Assembly (NCBI GenBank): GCA_036346205.1
Contig: JARFJB010001976.1
Location: 10,948,501 to 11,012,500 of the forward strand
Direction of reading: 5' to 3'
DNA length: 64,000 bases
Origin: Vesta saturnalis
Taxonomy: Eukaryota > Arthropoda > Insecta > Coleoptera > Lampyridae
Positions 11,108 through 22,904 of the stretch are shown here, piece after piece (position 1 is the stretch's first letter; the number at the start of each line of letters is the position of its first letter). Made by a program: the position numbers and the translations under genes. Under the pieces are notes generated by a model. It did not search any database. It was given only the letters and a program-made list of their open reading frames with translations, and was not told the origin of the DNA.

Positions 11108-14100
11108 ATGGATAAATTTTCAAAATTTGATAAGCTTCAAGGTTTATCAAACTTTCCCTCATGGCGAAAAATGGTTTTTGTATATTTGGACTTACAGAAC
11201 TTATATAACATTGTCATTGGCAAAGAGGAGGATCCACGTCTCAGTCCACCGAACATTCTTTCATCAGATGAAAATTATGCCAAAGTTATGCGAAGATATG
11301 AAGCGAAATGCGAAGATTGGCGTTATAGGCATTCATTATCTAGAGCATTTATTCTGTTCAACGTTGAGTCAAGTGTTACTTCACAAATTACCTGCTATTC
11401 TAATTCATGGGACATGTAGAAAGCGTTAAATGATACGTTTGATCGAAAAAATGAATATTCCTTACATGCTCTTGTTAAATCTGTTGTTGGTATAAAATGT
11501 GAATCTAAAGAACACATTTCCGAACATATAGCAAAATATAACGAACTGTGGTCGAGACTAATTGAAAGAACAACTCGTACTAATGACGAAGAGACTGATT
11601 CTTTAGAAGAGGCTTTACGACCATTAGCTAATTCGTTAAAAGCAAAGGGGTCTTTGTTTCTTACTACTCTGCCAGCAGAATTAGATAATATAGTTGATAA
11701 TCTGAAGACAAAACAAAACCTAACATATGATCATGTTTGTTCAAGATTAATTGAATTATCTGTCTATACTTCATATCAAGACAGTCTTGCCTTTAGTGTG
11801 AAACATAAATTTAACCAAAAACTTAATAAGGAATTTAGTTGTTGCAAGAAGAATAAGAAGTGGTACAAAGGCCACATAGAACAAAACTGTAGAAATAAAA
11901 ATAAGCTTAGTAGAGCTAATGATACATATGATATTGATGAAGACGAAGATGGTGCACTAGCTTATCCTGCTTCAACTAATACCACCAGTTAATGAAAATG
12001 GATTTTTGACACCGGAGCCACTTCTCACATGACGGGAAATGAAAAATCGTTTGTCAATCTACGGCCGTATAATACATGTATTCGATTGGGGAACGACAAA
12101 AGAGTAAATGTTACCCATATAGGTAATGTGAAACTGAAAGCTCTCTTAAAAGATAATTCCACATTGAACGTAACAATGTATGATGTCCTATATGCTCCTG
12201 ACCTGAAATGTTCATTAATGTCTTGGGAAATGATGAAATCTAAAGGAATAACAATGAAAGGTGAAGAAGATATAACTTTCAGGAAGGACGGACGTATGGT
12301 TGGTTGGGTTGTGTCACACAATAAAGAACAAATATTTCAAGAAGTTAATTTAGAATTCGTTAACTTTAGCTCAACTGTTTGGCACAGAAGGGTAGGCCAT
12401 CTGCCTACAAGATCTTTTGCACGATTTAAAAATTTAGTAAAGGACCCAGAAAATATCCCTAGAATCAATAGTTCTATATTTTGCGAAGCTTATGAAATTT
12501 CCAAAATGACCAGAAAAATCAACAAGGAACCTGGAAATTCATGCACTGAAATTTTAGAAAAAGTTCATTCTGACGCGTGCGGACCATTTTCGACAAAATC
12601 TTTAGGTGGCAGTTACTACTATGTTTCGTTTATCGATGAATATTCTAGATATATCGAAGTAAAGATTATAACTCACAAAAGTGACGTTGAAAACGCTGTA
12701 AAAGAATATATTTACACAGTAGAACGATAAACTGAAAAAAAGGTTAAAATATTTAAATCAGATAATGGAGGTGAATATAAATCTAATTCATTGCAACAAT
12801 TTTTTAAGTCAATGGGAATTCTACATGAAAACTCAATTCCAAGGATACATGAAACCAATGGTTTAGCTGAAAGACTGAACAGGACTTTAACAACAATGTC
12901 AAGAACAAGTTTAATCGATTCTGATCTGCCAAAATCTTTTCGGGCAGAAGCCATTGCACACGCAGCTTATACAAAAAATCGGATTCTTCACTCATTCACC
13001 GAAAAAATTCCTTTTGAATTATTCTTTGAACAAAAACCATCTATAGGGCATTTACAATATTTTGGACAAAAGGCCTACATTCATATTCCTCTGGAAGCTC
13101 AAGGACCAGGAAATAAGATGAAACCTAGAGCTGTAAGTTCAATTCTAGTTGGTTATGCTAAAAAAATGGATGGTACCGTTTTTGGAATGGTCAGAAAATA
13201 GTTGTATCGAAAGATTTTAAATTTTTGCCTGAGGAAAATAGTTGCACATTTTTACAACCTCTCAGTAAACCAGAAGGAAGACATGAATCTACAAAAGCCA
13301 TTGAACAAGAAGACACGGAAGAAAATAAGGAGGAAGGGATTACTTCAAATACAAATGAAAACAGTGTAAATTTACCTTCCACTTCTGAGTTGAGTGTGAA
13401 TTTTCCTAGACGCAGCACAAGGGAAAGACGAGAACCTCTTCGCTACGAAGAAGAATTTTGCAAATTAGCAATAGACGAACCAATGACATACAAAGAAGCA
13501 ATTACATCTGAAGACACAGAAAAGTGGATAGAAGCCATTGAGGATGAATTAAAGTCCATGAAACAAAATGAAGTATGAGACATTGTTGACGCACCTTCTA
13601 ATGCAAGAGTTATAGTATGCAAATGGATCTTCAAACGAAAATTGTCAGATAAGGGTAAAGTTTCTAAGTACAAAGCGAGACTTGTTGCCAAAGGTTTTAG
13701 TCAGATACCAGGCATCGATTTTAATGAAACATTTTCACCTGTTATAAGATATGAAACCATACGAATGCTACTTGCACATGCAGTCAATAATCGTATGATT
13801 GTACGACAACTGGACATAAAACAGCTTTTCTGAATGGCGACATTGACTGTGACATTTTTATGAAAATACCTGAAGGTTTAGTCACTGAACGAGGTAAAGT
13901 TTGTCATTTGAAAAGAAGTATTTATGGACTGAAACAGTCTCCTCGATAATGGAACCACAAATTAATATCTGTTCTTAAAAAAATTAATCTTAAGCAGTCA
14001 TCTGCAGATCCCTGCCTATTCGTTTCCTCTGATTATAAGCTAATCGTTGCTATATATGTCGACGACATCCTGCTGTTAGGAAGTACAGAAGAACAAATAA

Positions 14101-14738
14101 AATTAGTGGAAGATACTCTTTGCAGTAATTTTGAAGTTAGCTTCCTAGGTATTCCAACAAATCTTTTGTCCCTGCAATTCGAATGGAGTCGCACTAAATA
14201 TTGTTTATTTTTGTCACAAGAATAGTACGCTTTCAAATTACTTGAAAAATATAAAATGTTAAACTGTAAACCGGCAGCTACACCAATAGATCCTGGAGCT
14301 ATGCCTAACAAGGCAAAGCCAGAAGATACTAGAGTAGATAAAGGAAAATACCAATCTAAAATAGGGAGTCTTTTATACCTTTCTATAGGTACCAGGCCAG
14401 ATATAGCATTTGCCGTTAATGTATTGTCTCAGTTTTGTCAAGATCCAACTTCTGTCCATGATAATATGGTTCAACATCTGTTTCGTTACATAAAAGGTAC
14501 CGTACACAGAAAACTGGTGTATAAATATACCGGTTCTCCGAATATAATTATGTATAGTGATGCTTCTTATGCAACTTGTGTAGATGATCGAAAATCACAT
14601 GGTGGATATGTAGGACTTTATGGAAACGCAGTCATATCCTGGTCAACTAAAAAACAGCAATCGGTTGCAGTTTCTACTACTGAGTCAGAATACATGGCTT
14701 TATCCGGTGCCTGGAGGCACAATGAGGGAGGGTGTTGA
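11108..14738 (+). pseudogene. Copia gag-pol polyprotein, disabled
   Basis: The ATG is at 11108. Gag (to about 11990) has a decayed zinc knuckle in which only GHIEQNC remains of CCHC. Protease DTGA is at about 12009. In integrase the N-terminal HHCC box is degraded, and the acidic triad lies in HSDACGP, FKSDNGGEY and NGLAERLNR. Reverse transcriptase YVDD is at 14055-14066. RNase H has SDASYA and STTESEYMAL but is cut short just before the polypurine tract. Lesions are an internal TAG at 11417, tandem TAA TGA at 11990-11995, TAA at about 12728, a frameshift near 13170, TGA at about 13576, a one-base shift in an A-run near 13816, and stops near 13947 and 14223. Gag and protease share one frame, as in single-ORF Copia elements. 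Confidence 0.95.
14721..14732 (+). other. Copia polypurine tract
   Basis: AATGAGGGAGGG sits directly 5' of the 3' LTR, the expected plus-strand primer position. Confidence 0.75.
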
Positions 14739-14891
14739 ATGTAGCACTGTAATTCTCTATTTTAGTACACTCTATAGGTTATACGTTTTATTTTGTACCA
14801 CTGTAGTTGTATGGATTTGTTTTTGTTCTTTTAATTTTAACGTATAAAATATACTCGTCACATAACATCCTATTTTATTTCTGCTATTTCA
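14733..14891 (+). repeat. Copia 3' LTR
   Basis: 159 bp, six substitutions from the 5' LTR, no indels. Confidence 0.93.
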
Positions 14892-16000
14892 AAAGAACGA
14901 ATTTTAATTTATTGTGTTAGTTCATCTCCATCAGATATTGAATCCAGGGAGGAGGATTGCAATATTACTTTTTAAACATCGTACTGAATCGAGTAATACA
15001 CAGATGCAAATTCTCTGCATTATCTAATACAGATCACAAGAGTCTGGTCCAATTTACGCATTACATCTCATTACGAATTAGGAAGCGTAGGGCACCTGTT
15101 GACATTTTGGAGCAACAAAATTGATTTTTGCTCGTTCGGTATTGTTATTTCATAACTGTGAAAAAAGTTCCGAAGCTTTATACTATGAATGATGTTTGCC
15201 TATAGCTTTTTAGCTGAAACCTTTTGTGTACATTACAATAATTATTAAACCACAGACCTGCTCATAATCATTGAAGCATATTGGGAACTACCGTAAATTA
15301 GAGAAACTTTTAATTGGATCATTATGTTGGCTACTTATTATAGATTTTATACATTACATCGGTATCTGCAAACTTAATTTTAACATTCTCCTAAAGGTTT
15401 TCTAATTATACTACTCAACTCTCAAATTCACCATTTTATATATTAAATCATAAAACTCAGAAGAAATATATATTAAAAAAAAAAAAAAGCTTCAACGGCG
15501 GATGAATTAAAGAAATCATCAGCATTCTGGCTTTTCAAATTAAATTACACAGAAATTGTAAGTTTATTTTAAAACATCTAAAGTGATATTTTTTCAAAAA
15601 GAATTCCACCGGAAAATATTAATGCTAATAAAATTTTTCAACGTTCCTAATTTACACCCCAATTATTTTAAACTTTGCTATTTAAACGTGAATAATTTAT
15701 GCTTAGCAGAAAATCACATTAAATAAGCTGAATTGCTAATTATTTAAGCAAAGCTCGGTAGGTTAATCTACGTTGATGATTTACTCTTTGTTTTGTCGAA
15801 TTTTCCATGTAATTTAAATAAGAACGTCTAAAATGGTTAGATAAAACCTTATAATTTGTGTTAAGTGAACACTTAATTTAACAATTTGCGATAATAAATA
15901 CAACGTGGTTATTTAATCATATAAAACTTGGACGTATCATATATAGACTGCTCACATCAAACACATTTTATAATAAGTTATTATAAGTTATAATAATTTA
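14892..16000. other. AT-rich intergenic sequence
   Basis: No gene or element was recognised. A short minus-strand open stretch with acidic residues at 14905-14960 could be another piece of a transposase N-terminus but is too short to assign. Confidence 0.5.
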
Positions 16001-16244
16001 GTATTAGTCAAGTTGCTTACATTCCATTAATATAAGTAATTTGATTGTTATCTCATTAAATTTAGAATTTACATCAGTTCTACATACATAAAGACAAAAT
16101 TTTCATCGATTGGGCCTTGTACTTCGATGGCGAAGTTGGTTAGCGCAGTACTCTAGCAAAGTACAGGTCGTAGGTTCAAATCTTACTCGACGTAAACTTT
16201 TTATTTATGTATTTAATAAAACTAATAATAATTTTTAATTACAT
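16001..16244 (+). repeat. Dispersed repeat with embedded tRNA-like sequence, copy 1
   Basis: This matches 22905-23180 in inverted orientation, from about TTAGTCAAGTTGCT through TAATAATAATTTTTAA. The homology extends ~120 bp upstream and ~50 bp downstream of the tRNA-like segment. It is therefore not a simple tRNA-headed SINE, and the tRNA-like part lies in the middle of the unit. Confidence 0.8.
16121..16193 (+). other. tRNA-like sequence (anticodon position AGC), copy 1
   Basis: 73 nt that fold as a near-complete cloverleaf. The acceptor stem ACTTCGA/TCGACGT has one mismatch, the D arm GCGA..GCGC is weak, the anticodon arm is GTACT-CTAGCAA-AGTAC, and the T arm GTAGG-TTCAAAT-CTTAC has a 7-nt loop. 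A- and B-box-like promoter sequences are present. The acceptor lacks the G3:U70 identity pair and GGG start of alanine tRNAs, so I treat it as tRNA-derived, not as a working tRNA-Ala gene. Confidence 0.6.
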
Positions 16245-16820
16245 TTTATTATAAATTATTGTTCTGTCATATTCTCAGAGAAACAGTATTTATCACAACA
16301 ATAAGATCTATATTCTCAGCTAATTTACTTATAATTATGAATACTGCAATTTAGCTGAGCACTATTAGGTTACAACGGTTTAATTAACAACATGTAAAAC
16401 ATCCATACCTAGTAATATGTTCATGCGTCACTAGGGGTCTTCTGCTTATTAATCAAACTGGTGGTTGGCTAAACTCACCGAAGATTGGCGGGGTCTGCAG
16501 TAAGATGTAAAGCAGCTAAAAGAATGCTTCATTTCGCGAATTAATTTAAAGAAAAAGAGACAAATTTTATAATATTTTTAGTACGAGTAAACCACACTAC
16601 AAGTAAAGTTTATTAAAAGTGGTATTTCTAGAATAACGTTGAACTAAAAATAGATAATTTGAGAGTTTTGCTTAGATTAATGTGCGTACTTCAACAAACT
16701 AACAGTGTACTGCATTTTTCTTTGAATGAAATTGACTTTACAATGGTTTAAACGTATATTGTCCTATTTTGTTACAATACTAAACATTCACACTTAAAAC
16801 TAATATATGTACGGGATGAA
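16245..16820. other. AT-rich intergenic sequence
   Basis: Nothing recognisable. Confidence 0.5.
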
Positions 16821-16942
16821 TTAAATGAATTCTACACAGTTAAACACGTTGTCCTTATCGGGATCGGGATTGGATGGTCTCGTCCTTTTTACGGGCACCG
16901 TAACGGCTGTGGTCTCCCCCTTACTCTGTCCTCTGGATTTTC
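16821..16942 (-). CDS. Candidate terminal exon of an unidentified host gene
   Basis: A minus-strand open stretch of 40 codons starts just after a splice-acceptor-like TTTTCAAG (16943-16950) and ends at TAA (16821-16823). Its composition differs from the AT-rich surroundings. It encodes a hydrophilic tail (VPVKRTRPSNPDPDK) ending NCVEFI. There is no ATG, and TAA lies a few codons upstream in frame, as expected for an exon behind an intron. No domain is recognised. A cytoplasmic C-terminal tail would fit, but a transposon fragment is equally possible. Confidence 0.3.
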
Positions 16943-18473
16943 CTTGAAAATATGGTTAATAATGGCGATTATTCTTCCAAATGATCCAGTTTACGTTCTA
17001 TTTTAATTTTAGTTCAAATAAATTATCAAAAGAAATAAATAAACATTTCGAAGCCGACCCTGTTCTTTTACAGCAGCTACAGGAAGCCGGAAATATTGTT
17101 AGGCCGCTATTGCATACTGGATAGCAAGTGCCGGGGGATAAGATAGCGCGTGTTTTAGTTTGCCTGTATAAAATAAAAGCTTTTTACGGTTTGATTTTAT
17201 ACTGAAATGTATCTATTTAAGTACTAAATAAATATGTAACGGTGTAATAAAAAATAGTGTAACGGTGTATAAAATTTTAAATAATAATAAAAAGTAAGTT
17301 ATAAAGTTAATGAAATAATAAATTCTTCAAAAAATACATACCTTACACCACTTATAATTGTGCCTTTGGCTCATGCCGGTAGATTAATAGGGTGGATTCA
17401 CTAAAATGATTTGCTTAATTACCACTTACCATCAATAATAAAGAATGTAAAAAAAATTAAGTTATCTCGAGCGACAAATTGTTTTTAAACATCGGAACAA
17501 TTAAACCGACTTTACAAAAATGTAAAAAAATAACAATATACAGACTATGTTTATTGAATATGAAATGTAATGATAAAATAATGAAGGTCTTAAAATTATG
17601 CTTAAAATACTAAATAAAACACTACATAAATACCTTAGAAATTTTGTACACAAACTTTTCTTTTTGACAACCTCTGGTATCTAAATATGATTACGGAGAG
17701 GTTAACAAGATGAAGTCATTCTTACGTTATCATGGTGCAATCTTGACATAATGTTATCAGCCACACCCCAAACTGAATTTGTCTTTAAAAAAATCCGTAT
17801 AAATTTCTTCTTAAAACTGTTAAATTCACTTCTTATTGCATTATATGGAAGTATCTATTCAAAAAATTGCAATCATAAAATCAAATATGTACTTAAAATT
17901 CAATTACGTTGTAAATTCAATTAATGATAAACGTACAATTAAAGTAAAAATTGGCAAAAAATACGTAAATAAAACGTAAAGAAAAAAACCATCAAGAAAA
18001 CGCCTAAAAAGAACAAAATGGTTTAATTTTATGTAAATGTATCAAAAATATATCTTACCACCAAATTGATGGCGCTTTCACATAAATTTAGATAAAATCA
18101 AAAAGAAGCAGCTTCATGCTTCGACATTAAAACAGGAAGTGAATATGGAGGATTTCGAAGTAGATGAAGCGGTCCTGCGCACAAGATAGGAACAGAATTA
18201 CTTAACGCGATGCGTTATATATCACATAAGAAATGAATAAAAATTGAAAGCAGGATTATAAATCTTTACGAAAGAATGCACTATGAAGATATGCAAATTA
18301 AGTTGCCTACCTCAAACCAATATCTCATTAATTAAAATTTTCTTGTATTTAAAACTAAATGAAGGAAAGATCCTAAATTGAGGTATATTTTATACGACAC
18401 TAAAAAAGAGTTGTTACAACGGGTTCACATATTCTAATTTAATTATTTACTCGAGGTAATTCATTTAGGTGCC
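16943..18473. other. AT-rich sequence without recognisable features
   Basis: No long open frame and no repeat partner was found in the window. Confidence 0.5.
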
Positions 18474-18625
18474 TTAACACATTCGCTGCGAGGCTGCGAC
18501 GGTCAAGCACCCCAGGTGCTGAACTTTTTAAAAAAAAACTGTGTATTTCATGTTAATTATGTTATATTGTTTATAAACAAAGTCATAAGAACATATATAC
18601 TGGGTGTTTCTTATTTTTGGTGCGT

Positions 18626-18641
18626 GACTCCGATCGGAGTC
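18626..18641. repeat. piggyBac 2 subterminal palindrome, left
   Basis: GACTCCGATCGGAGTC is a perfect 16-bp palindrome followed by ATGCGCAC. Two more copies lie near the right end. Likely a transposase-binding subterminal repeat. Confidence 0.85.
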
Positions 18642-18926
18642 ATGCGCACCTAGCTAAGGATTTCTTTGTGCAATGCTGACCGGCGCCTATCGGAGCCGAA
18701 CAAAATCTGCCGCGATTTTGAATGGAGAAGGTGAAACAAAAGGACAAATAAAACCAAATTGAAGTAAAACATCAAACATAGGAAAAATGATAATAAACGA
18801 AAAATAACAATAACAAAAATAAACAATAACTCTAAATATTATAAAATAAAACATAAAAAATCGTTCACTTAGAAGTACGCTACTAACTAAAATGTTTAAC
18901 CCAACGTTGCCAATCTTGATCACACG

Positions 18927-20853
18927 TTATACATGGGCACTGTCAAAACACAAAACACAAAACCCAGGTTGTCCCGGGCATTGTTGGCAGTGGTAAGTTG
19001 TTTGCTTCCTCAACTTATTTGTAGTGCATACTTTACACCGCTTACGCATTACGCGACCATCTTTAGCTATTGACGTAATTTTCATCAAGGTATGTTTTGT
19101 TACAGTTTTTCTAGTTGCTCTGGGGGTTTCTTCTATGTGTAGCAAACTACACAAAAGTGACATTCTAAATTCATATAAACTAAGTTTTTCTCCCGAATAT
19201 TTCCTATGTAGCAAGTAGGAGTTTAGCAACATTAATTGGATGAAATGTAAGCCGAGCTTTTTATACCACCGCAAGCTTTTTCTGTCGCAAGGATAGTACG
19301 AATTCAGTTGATCTTGTCGATCAACACCACCCATGTGTTTATTGTAATGTAAAATTGCAACCGGTTTTGTTTTACTGCGGTTTCTTCTATCCACATACTC
19401 TACCATATCATTCTGAAACTCGTTGGATATGTAGAGAACATCGCGTTTGTCTTTCCACTTGGCAATCCTGACGTTGTCTACATACCTGACTACCGTTTCT
19501 CCCTTTTTAGTTTTTTTGCTACAACGTCTTTAGGGTTGTGCCTTCTTTTGATATTGACCGTTCCAGTACAATAAGTCTTTCGAGCTGCTAATTGTTTGGC
19601 CAATTCGAAAAAATTGTAAAAGTTATCCATGTATATGGAGTGACCTGTATCTAAAAGGCTGTCTAGTAAATTTAGTACCACTTTTGTGGTATGGCCTTTG
19701 CCGCCAGAGTCATCTAGTGCACCGGTGTATATTTGTGCTTTCAGAATTATACCGCTAGGTTCGGTTAGCATATAAATTTTGACCCCGTACTTGTGGCGCT
19801 TGTTCTTGATATATTGCCGAAAAACCAACCTCCCACGCCACAAGACCATTGATTCATCAAGCGACAGTTCTTTACCAGGACAATAAATAGATGCCATCTT
19901 ATTGTTGAACAGATCTACAAGAGGTTGTATTTTGTGTAGCCGCTCTGTTATGTTTTCTCCATCAATCGGATTTTTTGCAAAATGCAAACACCTCATAATC
20001 AATAAAAACCGGTCACGGCTCATATGAGTTGAAAAACATTGTAAATTGAGGAGCGGATGCTTCCTCCAGTAATCTTGTAAGCGATTCAATTTTATTGTAC
20101 CTGTATGAAGAACTAAAGCAATAAATGTTAGCATCTCCTCACAGGTAACTGGTTTCCACCTCGTTATTCTTGATTTTTTCGTAACTCCCTGCCCACAAAA
20201 CACCTCTTCGGCATATTCATTGGTTTCATTTACCAATACACTGAGTATTACATCGTCGAGGAGCATACGAAAATAATCAATCGGTTTGTTATTGCCAGGG
20301 ACGGGCACTAAAAGTTCATTTCTTTTTAAAAAAGGAAAATTGTTTGTGCCTGTGGGAGCCTCTCTCCAGTTTAGAACATCAGCGTCTGCAAGGGGAAGCA
20401 CAGGTTGTAAAAGACGCGTGGGATCTGGAAGCGGCACGCCATCAACCGAACCTTATAAAAAATATTATATACCAATAATCAGAAAAAGAAATCTAAAAAT
20501 ACCTTCATTATTAGCGCCTAGATGAGCTAAGTCTGGATCTATATCAGGACTGCTATGTGAAACTTCCCTATCTGAGTTTGAAATAGGTAATTTGTCCAAT
20601 ACACCTAATAAAATTACTAACAAGTAATTTAAAAACATTTAAATTATTACGTGTATTATTACGTGTATCATCATCGTCTGAATCCTCTTCTTCGGATTCA
20701 GAATGACTCTGTTCAAGGCCAACATCCAAATCGCTCAAATTATCTAAAAATTCTTCGTCTTCACTGGAATCCATGAGAGTCATCTTTAATTCTTCATTAG
20801 TGAGGTTGTTGGGGTTTACACCTCTTAGAAGGTCCTGGCTTACTGTCCGCCAT
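18927..20853 (-). pseudogene. piggyBac transposase, copy 2 (near-intact)
   Basis: The minus-strand ATG at 20853 opens a serine/acid-rich N-terminus (DSSEDEEFLDNLSD, SESEEEDSDDDD). A GT-AG intron-like gap lies at about 20449-20507 and another interruption at about 20600-20640. The catalytic domain runs 20450-18990. The three catalytic aspartates are present: LSLDESM (~19870), YMDNFY (~19625) and MGGVDRQDQ (~19325). The C-terminal cysteine-rich zinc domain begins CKVCTTNKLRKQ and ends CVLCFDSAHV. Lesions are one frameshift in an A-run near 19500 and one near 20800. Both are single-base events, so the gene may be functional if they are consensus errors. Confidence 0.93.
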
Positions 20854-20994
20854 ATTTAATGGTGAAAAACAAAAAAATCGAAAACTGACTAAAAATTTAT
20901 ATGTCCCGATTCTCAATGAACACGCTCACAAAAACACGTACACTTCCCACTACTGCGAACTTCGTACTGATCAATTGAATTTGCTAAGCAACGT

Positions 20995-21010
20995 GGCTCC
21001 GATCGGAGTC
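20995..21010. repeat. piggyBac 2 subterminal palindrome, right inner (one change)
   Basis: GGCTCCGATCGGAGTC followed by GTGCGCAC. It differs from the other copies at one base. Confidence 0.8.
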
Positions 21011-21036
21011 GTGCGCACTGGTCGCGCGAATCAAGT

Positions 21037-21052
21037 GACTCCGATCGGAGTC
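21037..21052. repeat. piggyBac 2 subterminal palindrome, right outer
   Basis: Perfect GACTCCGATCGGAGTC followed by ACGCGCAC, 16 bp inside the right TTAA. Confidence 0.85.
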
Positions 21053-21072
21053 ACGCGCACTGAATGTGTTAA

Positions 21073-22157
21073 GATTCACTCCAATTATCTTTAGTAATTC
21101 GAAGAAATTATATATAGAATTTACATTTTAACTAAGCTATGGTTTACTTTTTAATAGAAGAAAACGCTTTTACAGCCTTCTGTTTTGCGTATATTTTAAG
21201 ATGGACTGATCTTATTATGTACACGAGATTTTAAACAGGCTAATCTTATCTACTAGATCTCTCACGATGGGGGGGGGGCGGTTAGGACGACGGTTATTTA
21301 CGTATTGTAATTAAAACATATTACTTACGTGTTTTCCATAGTATAGGCGTATAGGTGTGTCTGTGTACTATGTGTATGAGGAATATCATTTACAAGAATC
21401 TGGGATTATACCCGTTGCGCTGTGAACATGATCTCCCTGGTGTTGACAGAATTTAAGCAAGTAGCTTTCTATTCAACGGAATAAATGAACGACTACATTG
21501 GGTGTCTAACCCGGCGTGGCATCAGTCATCTGCGTATATGTAATATTGTGTGTTTTGACTTACTTGCATTCAGCCTCAGATTTCAGCAGTTCTAAGCCCT
21601 GTTATACGTAGATGATGTTCCGGTGGCGGTGTCTCTTTTATGGAGAAAGGCGGTGCAAGGTGATAACTATGACAAGCAGTTCGGCACGCACAAAGGTCGG
21701 CAGGTCGGCGCAACCGAGCGGCATACAAGTACAAGTAGTAAAGTAGTCGGCGCGTACACGAGCAAAGAATCTGGTAGCGCGCCTCGCGGTTTTATAGAGG
21801 ATCCGCGGAAGCCGGAGACGGCTTCGATGTTTTTGAAAGCAAGGTGGAGGGAATATAAATTTATTATTTGATAAAATCTGTGAATATTAATTATTACTTA
21901 AAGCAGGACAATTATCAAATAATTAATAGTAACAGGAAAATGTGGTATAAGACACTGGCTCTTTACAACAGGATAAATTACATAACAATAAATAACAGGA
22001 AGCAATAAAACTTTATCTTTTAATTTTCTTTTAGTTATTAAAACTGTTTCTCTTAATCGAATGTACGTTCTCGTTCTAACAAAACACAATACAGCATCAT
22101 ATGAAATACACACATTCCAACGAAAGTCTTTTAGCCAGAGTGGTGAATCACATTGTT
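21073..22157. other. Unassigned sequence with a GC-richer island at ~21600-21830
   Basis: Most is AT-rich. The island contains an 82-codon open frame (21623-21871) without any domain I recognise, rich in Gly, Ser, Thr and Lys. It may be a non-coding LTR or promoter-like fragment. A G8 run is at ~21269. I see no support for a gene. Confidence 0.35.
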
Positions 22158-22904
22158 TCATTTGACTGAGAATTGCCGTTCAGCTGATGAAATTCACTGT
22201 CAAGTACTTTACTTAATTTAACCATATAATCATTTGGGTCCAAAAGGTTGCCTCGGGAAGTAATTGTAACCAATCCGGTGCTTGTTTTATTACATTTAAA
22301 AGTACTTTGGTTTTGATGCCTAAATCGGGGTAGATATTACGAAAACGGTATATATTCAGCATAGACTTGAATGTTACCTATTCGAATGATTTTAAAAGGT
22401 GACCATGGTTCTCATCTATAAAATTATTATAATTCTGCTCCATACACACTCTCCATCGCATAAAGATTCCACAAAAGGTATCCCGATAAAAACCCTTCAT
22501 TAGCTTTGTTATCGCTGTATAGATAAGTATAGATAAAAAACAAAAACCTACTTACTTTGATTGTCTGTATTTCGTTTATCCGTGAATACATGGAATTTTT
22601 TCTTAAAATATACCATCGAAGGCAATACATGAAGTCTATAGGCTTCGGATGACCATTAAATCCTTACATTCCTCTGGTGTAGGAAAATAAATTTTTCAAA
22701 ATGTCCTAATCCAAACAGCGAGTGAATATATACTCCAAGTTATAGTTTTTCCTAAAGTTTTCAAATATTTCAACAATACCCTTGTTATTGAGCAATATTC
22801 CTTTTTGGAATGGAACAAGGCTTTTGTTTTTGCCGACACAAATAGCTAAAATTTCAGTAAAAACAGTTACTACTGTTAAAAACATCCAACCTATAATTCA
22901 TTTT

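Larger units (their letters stand above)
10856..14891 (+). mobile_element. Ty1/Copia LTR retrotransposon, 4.04 kb
   Basis: Two 159-bp LTRs (10856-11014 and 14733-14891), both beginning TGTTGAATG and ending TTTCA, bound a gag-pol reading plus. The LTRs differ at 6 of 159 positions, so the insertion is old but not ancient. The internal order protease-integrase-reverse transcriptase-RNase H is diagnostic of Copia. No 5-bp target duplication is visible: the flanks are GTGCT and AAAGA. Confidence 0.95.
18474..21072 (-). mobile_element. piggyBac element, copy 2, complete with TTAA ends
   Basis: TTAA target sites at 18474-18477 and 21069-21072 flank terminal inverted repeats beginning CACATTC (left CACATTCGCTGCG, right complement CACATTCAGTGCG). 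The 2.6-kb body holds a minus-strand transposase gene with nearly intact coding sequence, and subterminal copies of a 16-bp palindrome (18626, 20995, 21037). This is the canonical structure of an autonomous piggyBac element. Confidence 0.93.

Noticed and set aside
14905..14960. Acidic minus-strand stretch as another piggyBac exon beyond Copia
   Set aside because: Only ~16 residues, stop on one side and no splice signals.
16121..16193. A functional tRNA-Ala(AGC) gene
   Set aside because: The acceptor stem has a mismatch and lacks alanine identity, and it lies inside a two-copy repeat.
18687..18923. 78-codon hydrophobic minus-strand frame downstream of piggyBac 2
   Set aside because: It lies in the 3' untranslated region of the transposon. 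AT-rich composition explains the hydrophobic residues.
21623..21871. 82-codon GC-richer open frame as a gene
   Set aside because: No domain, no splice context and no neighbours, and it is short enough to be chance.
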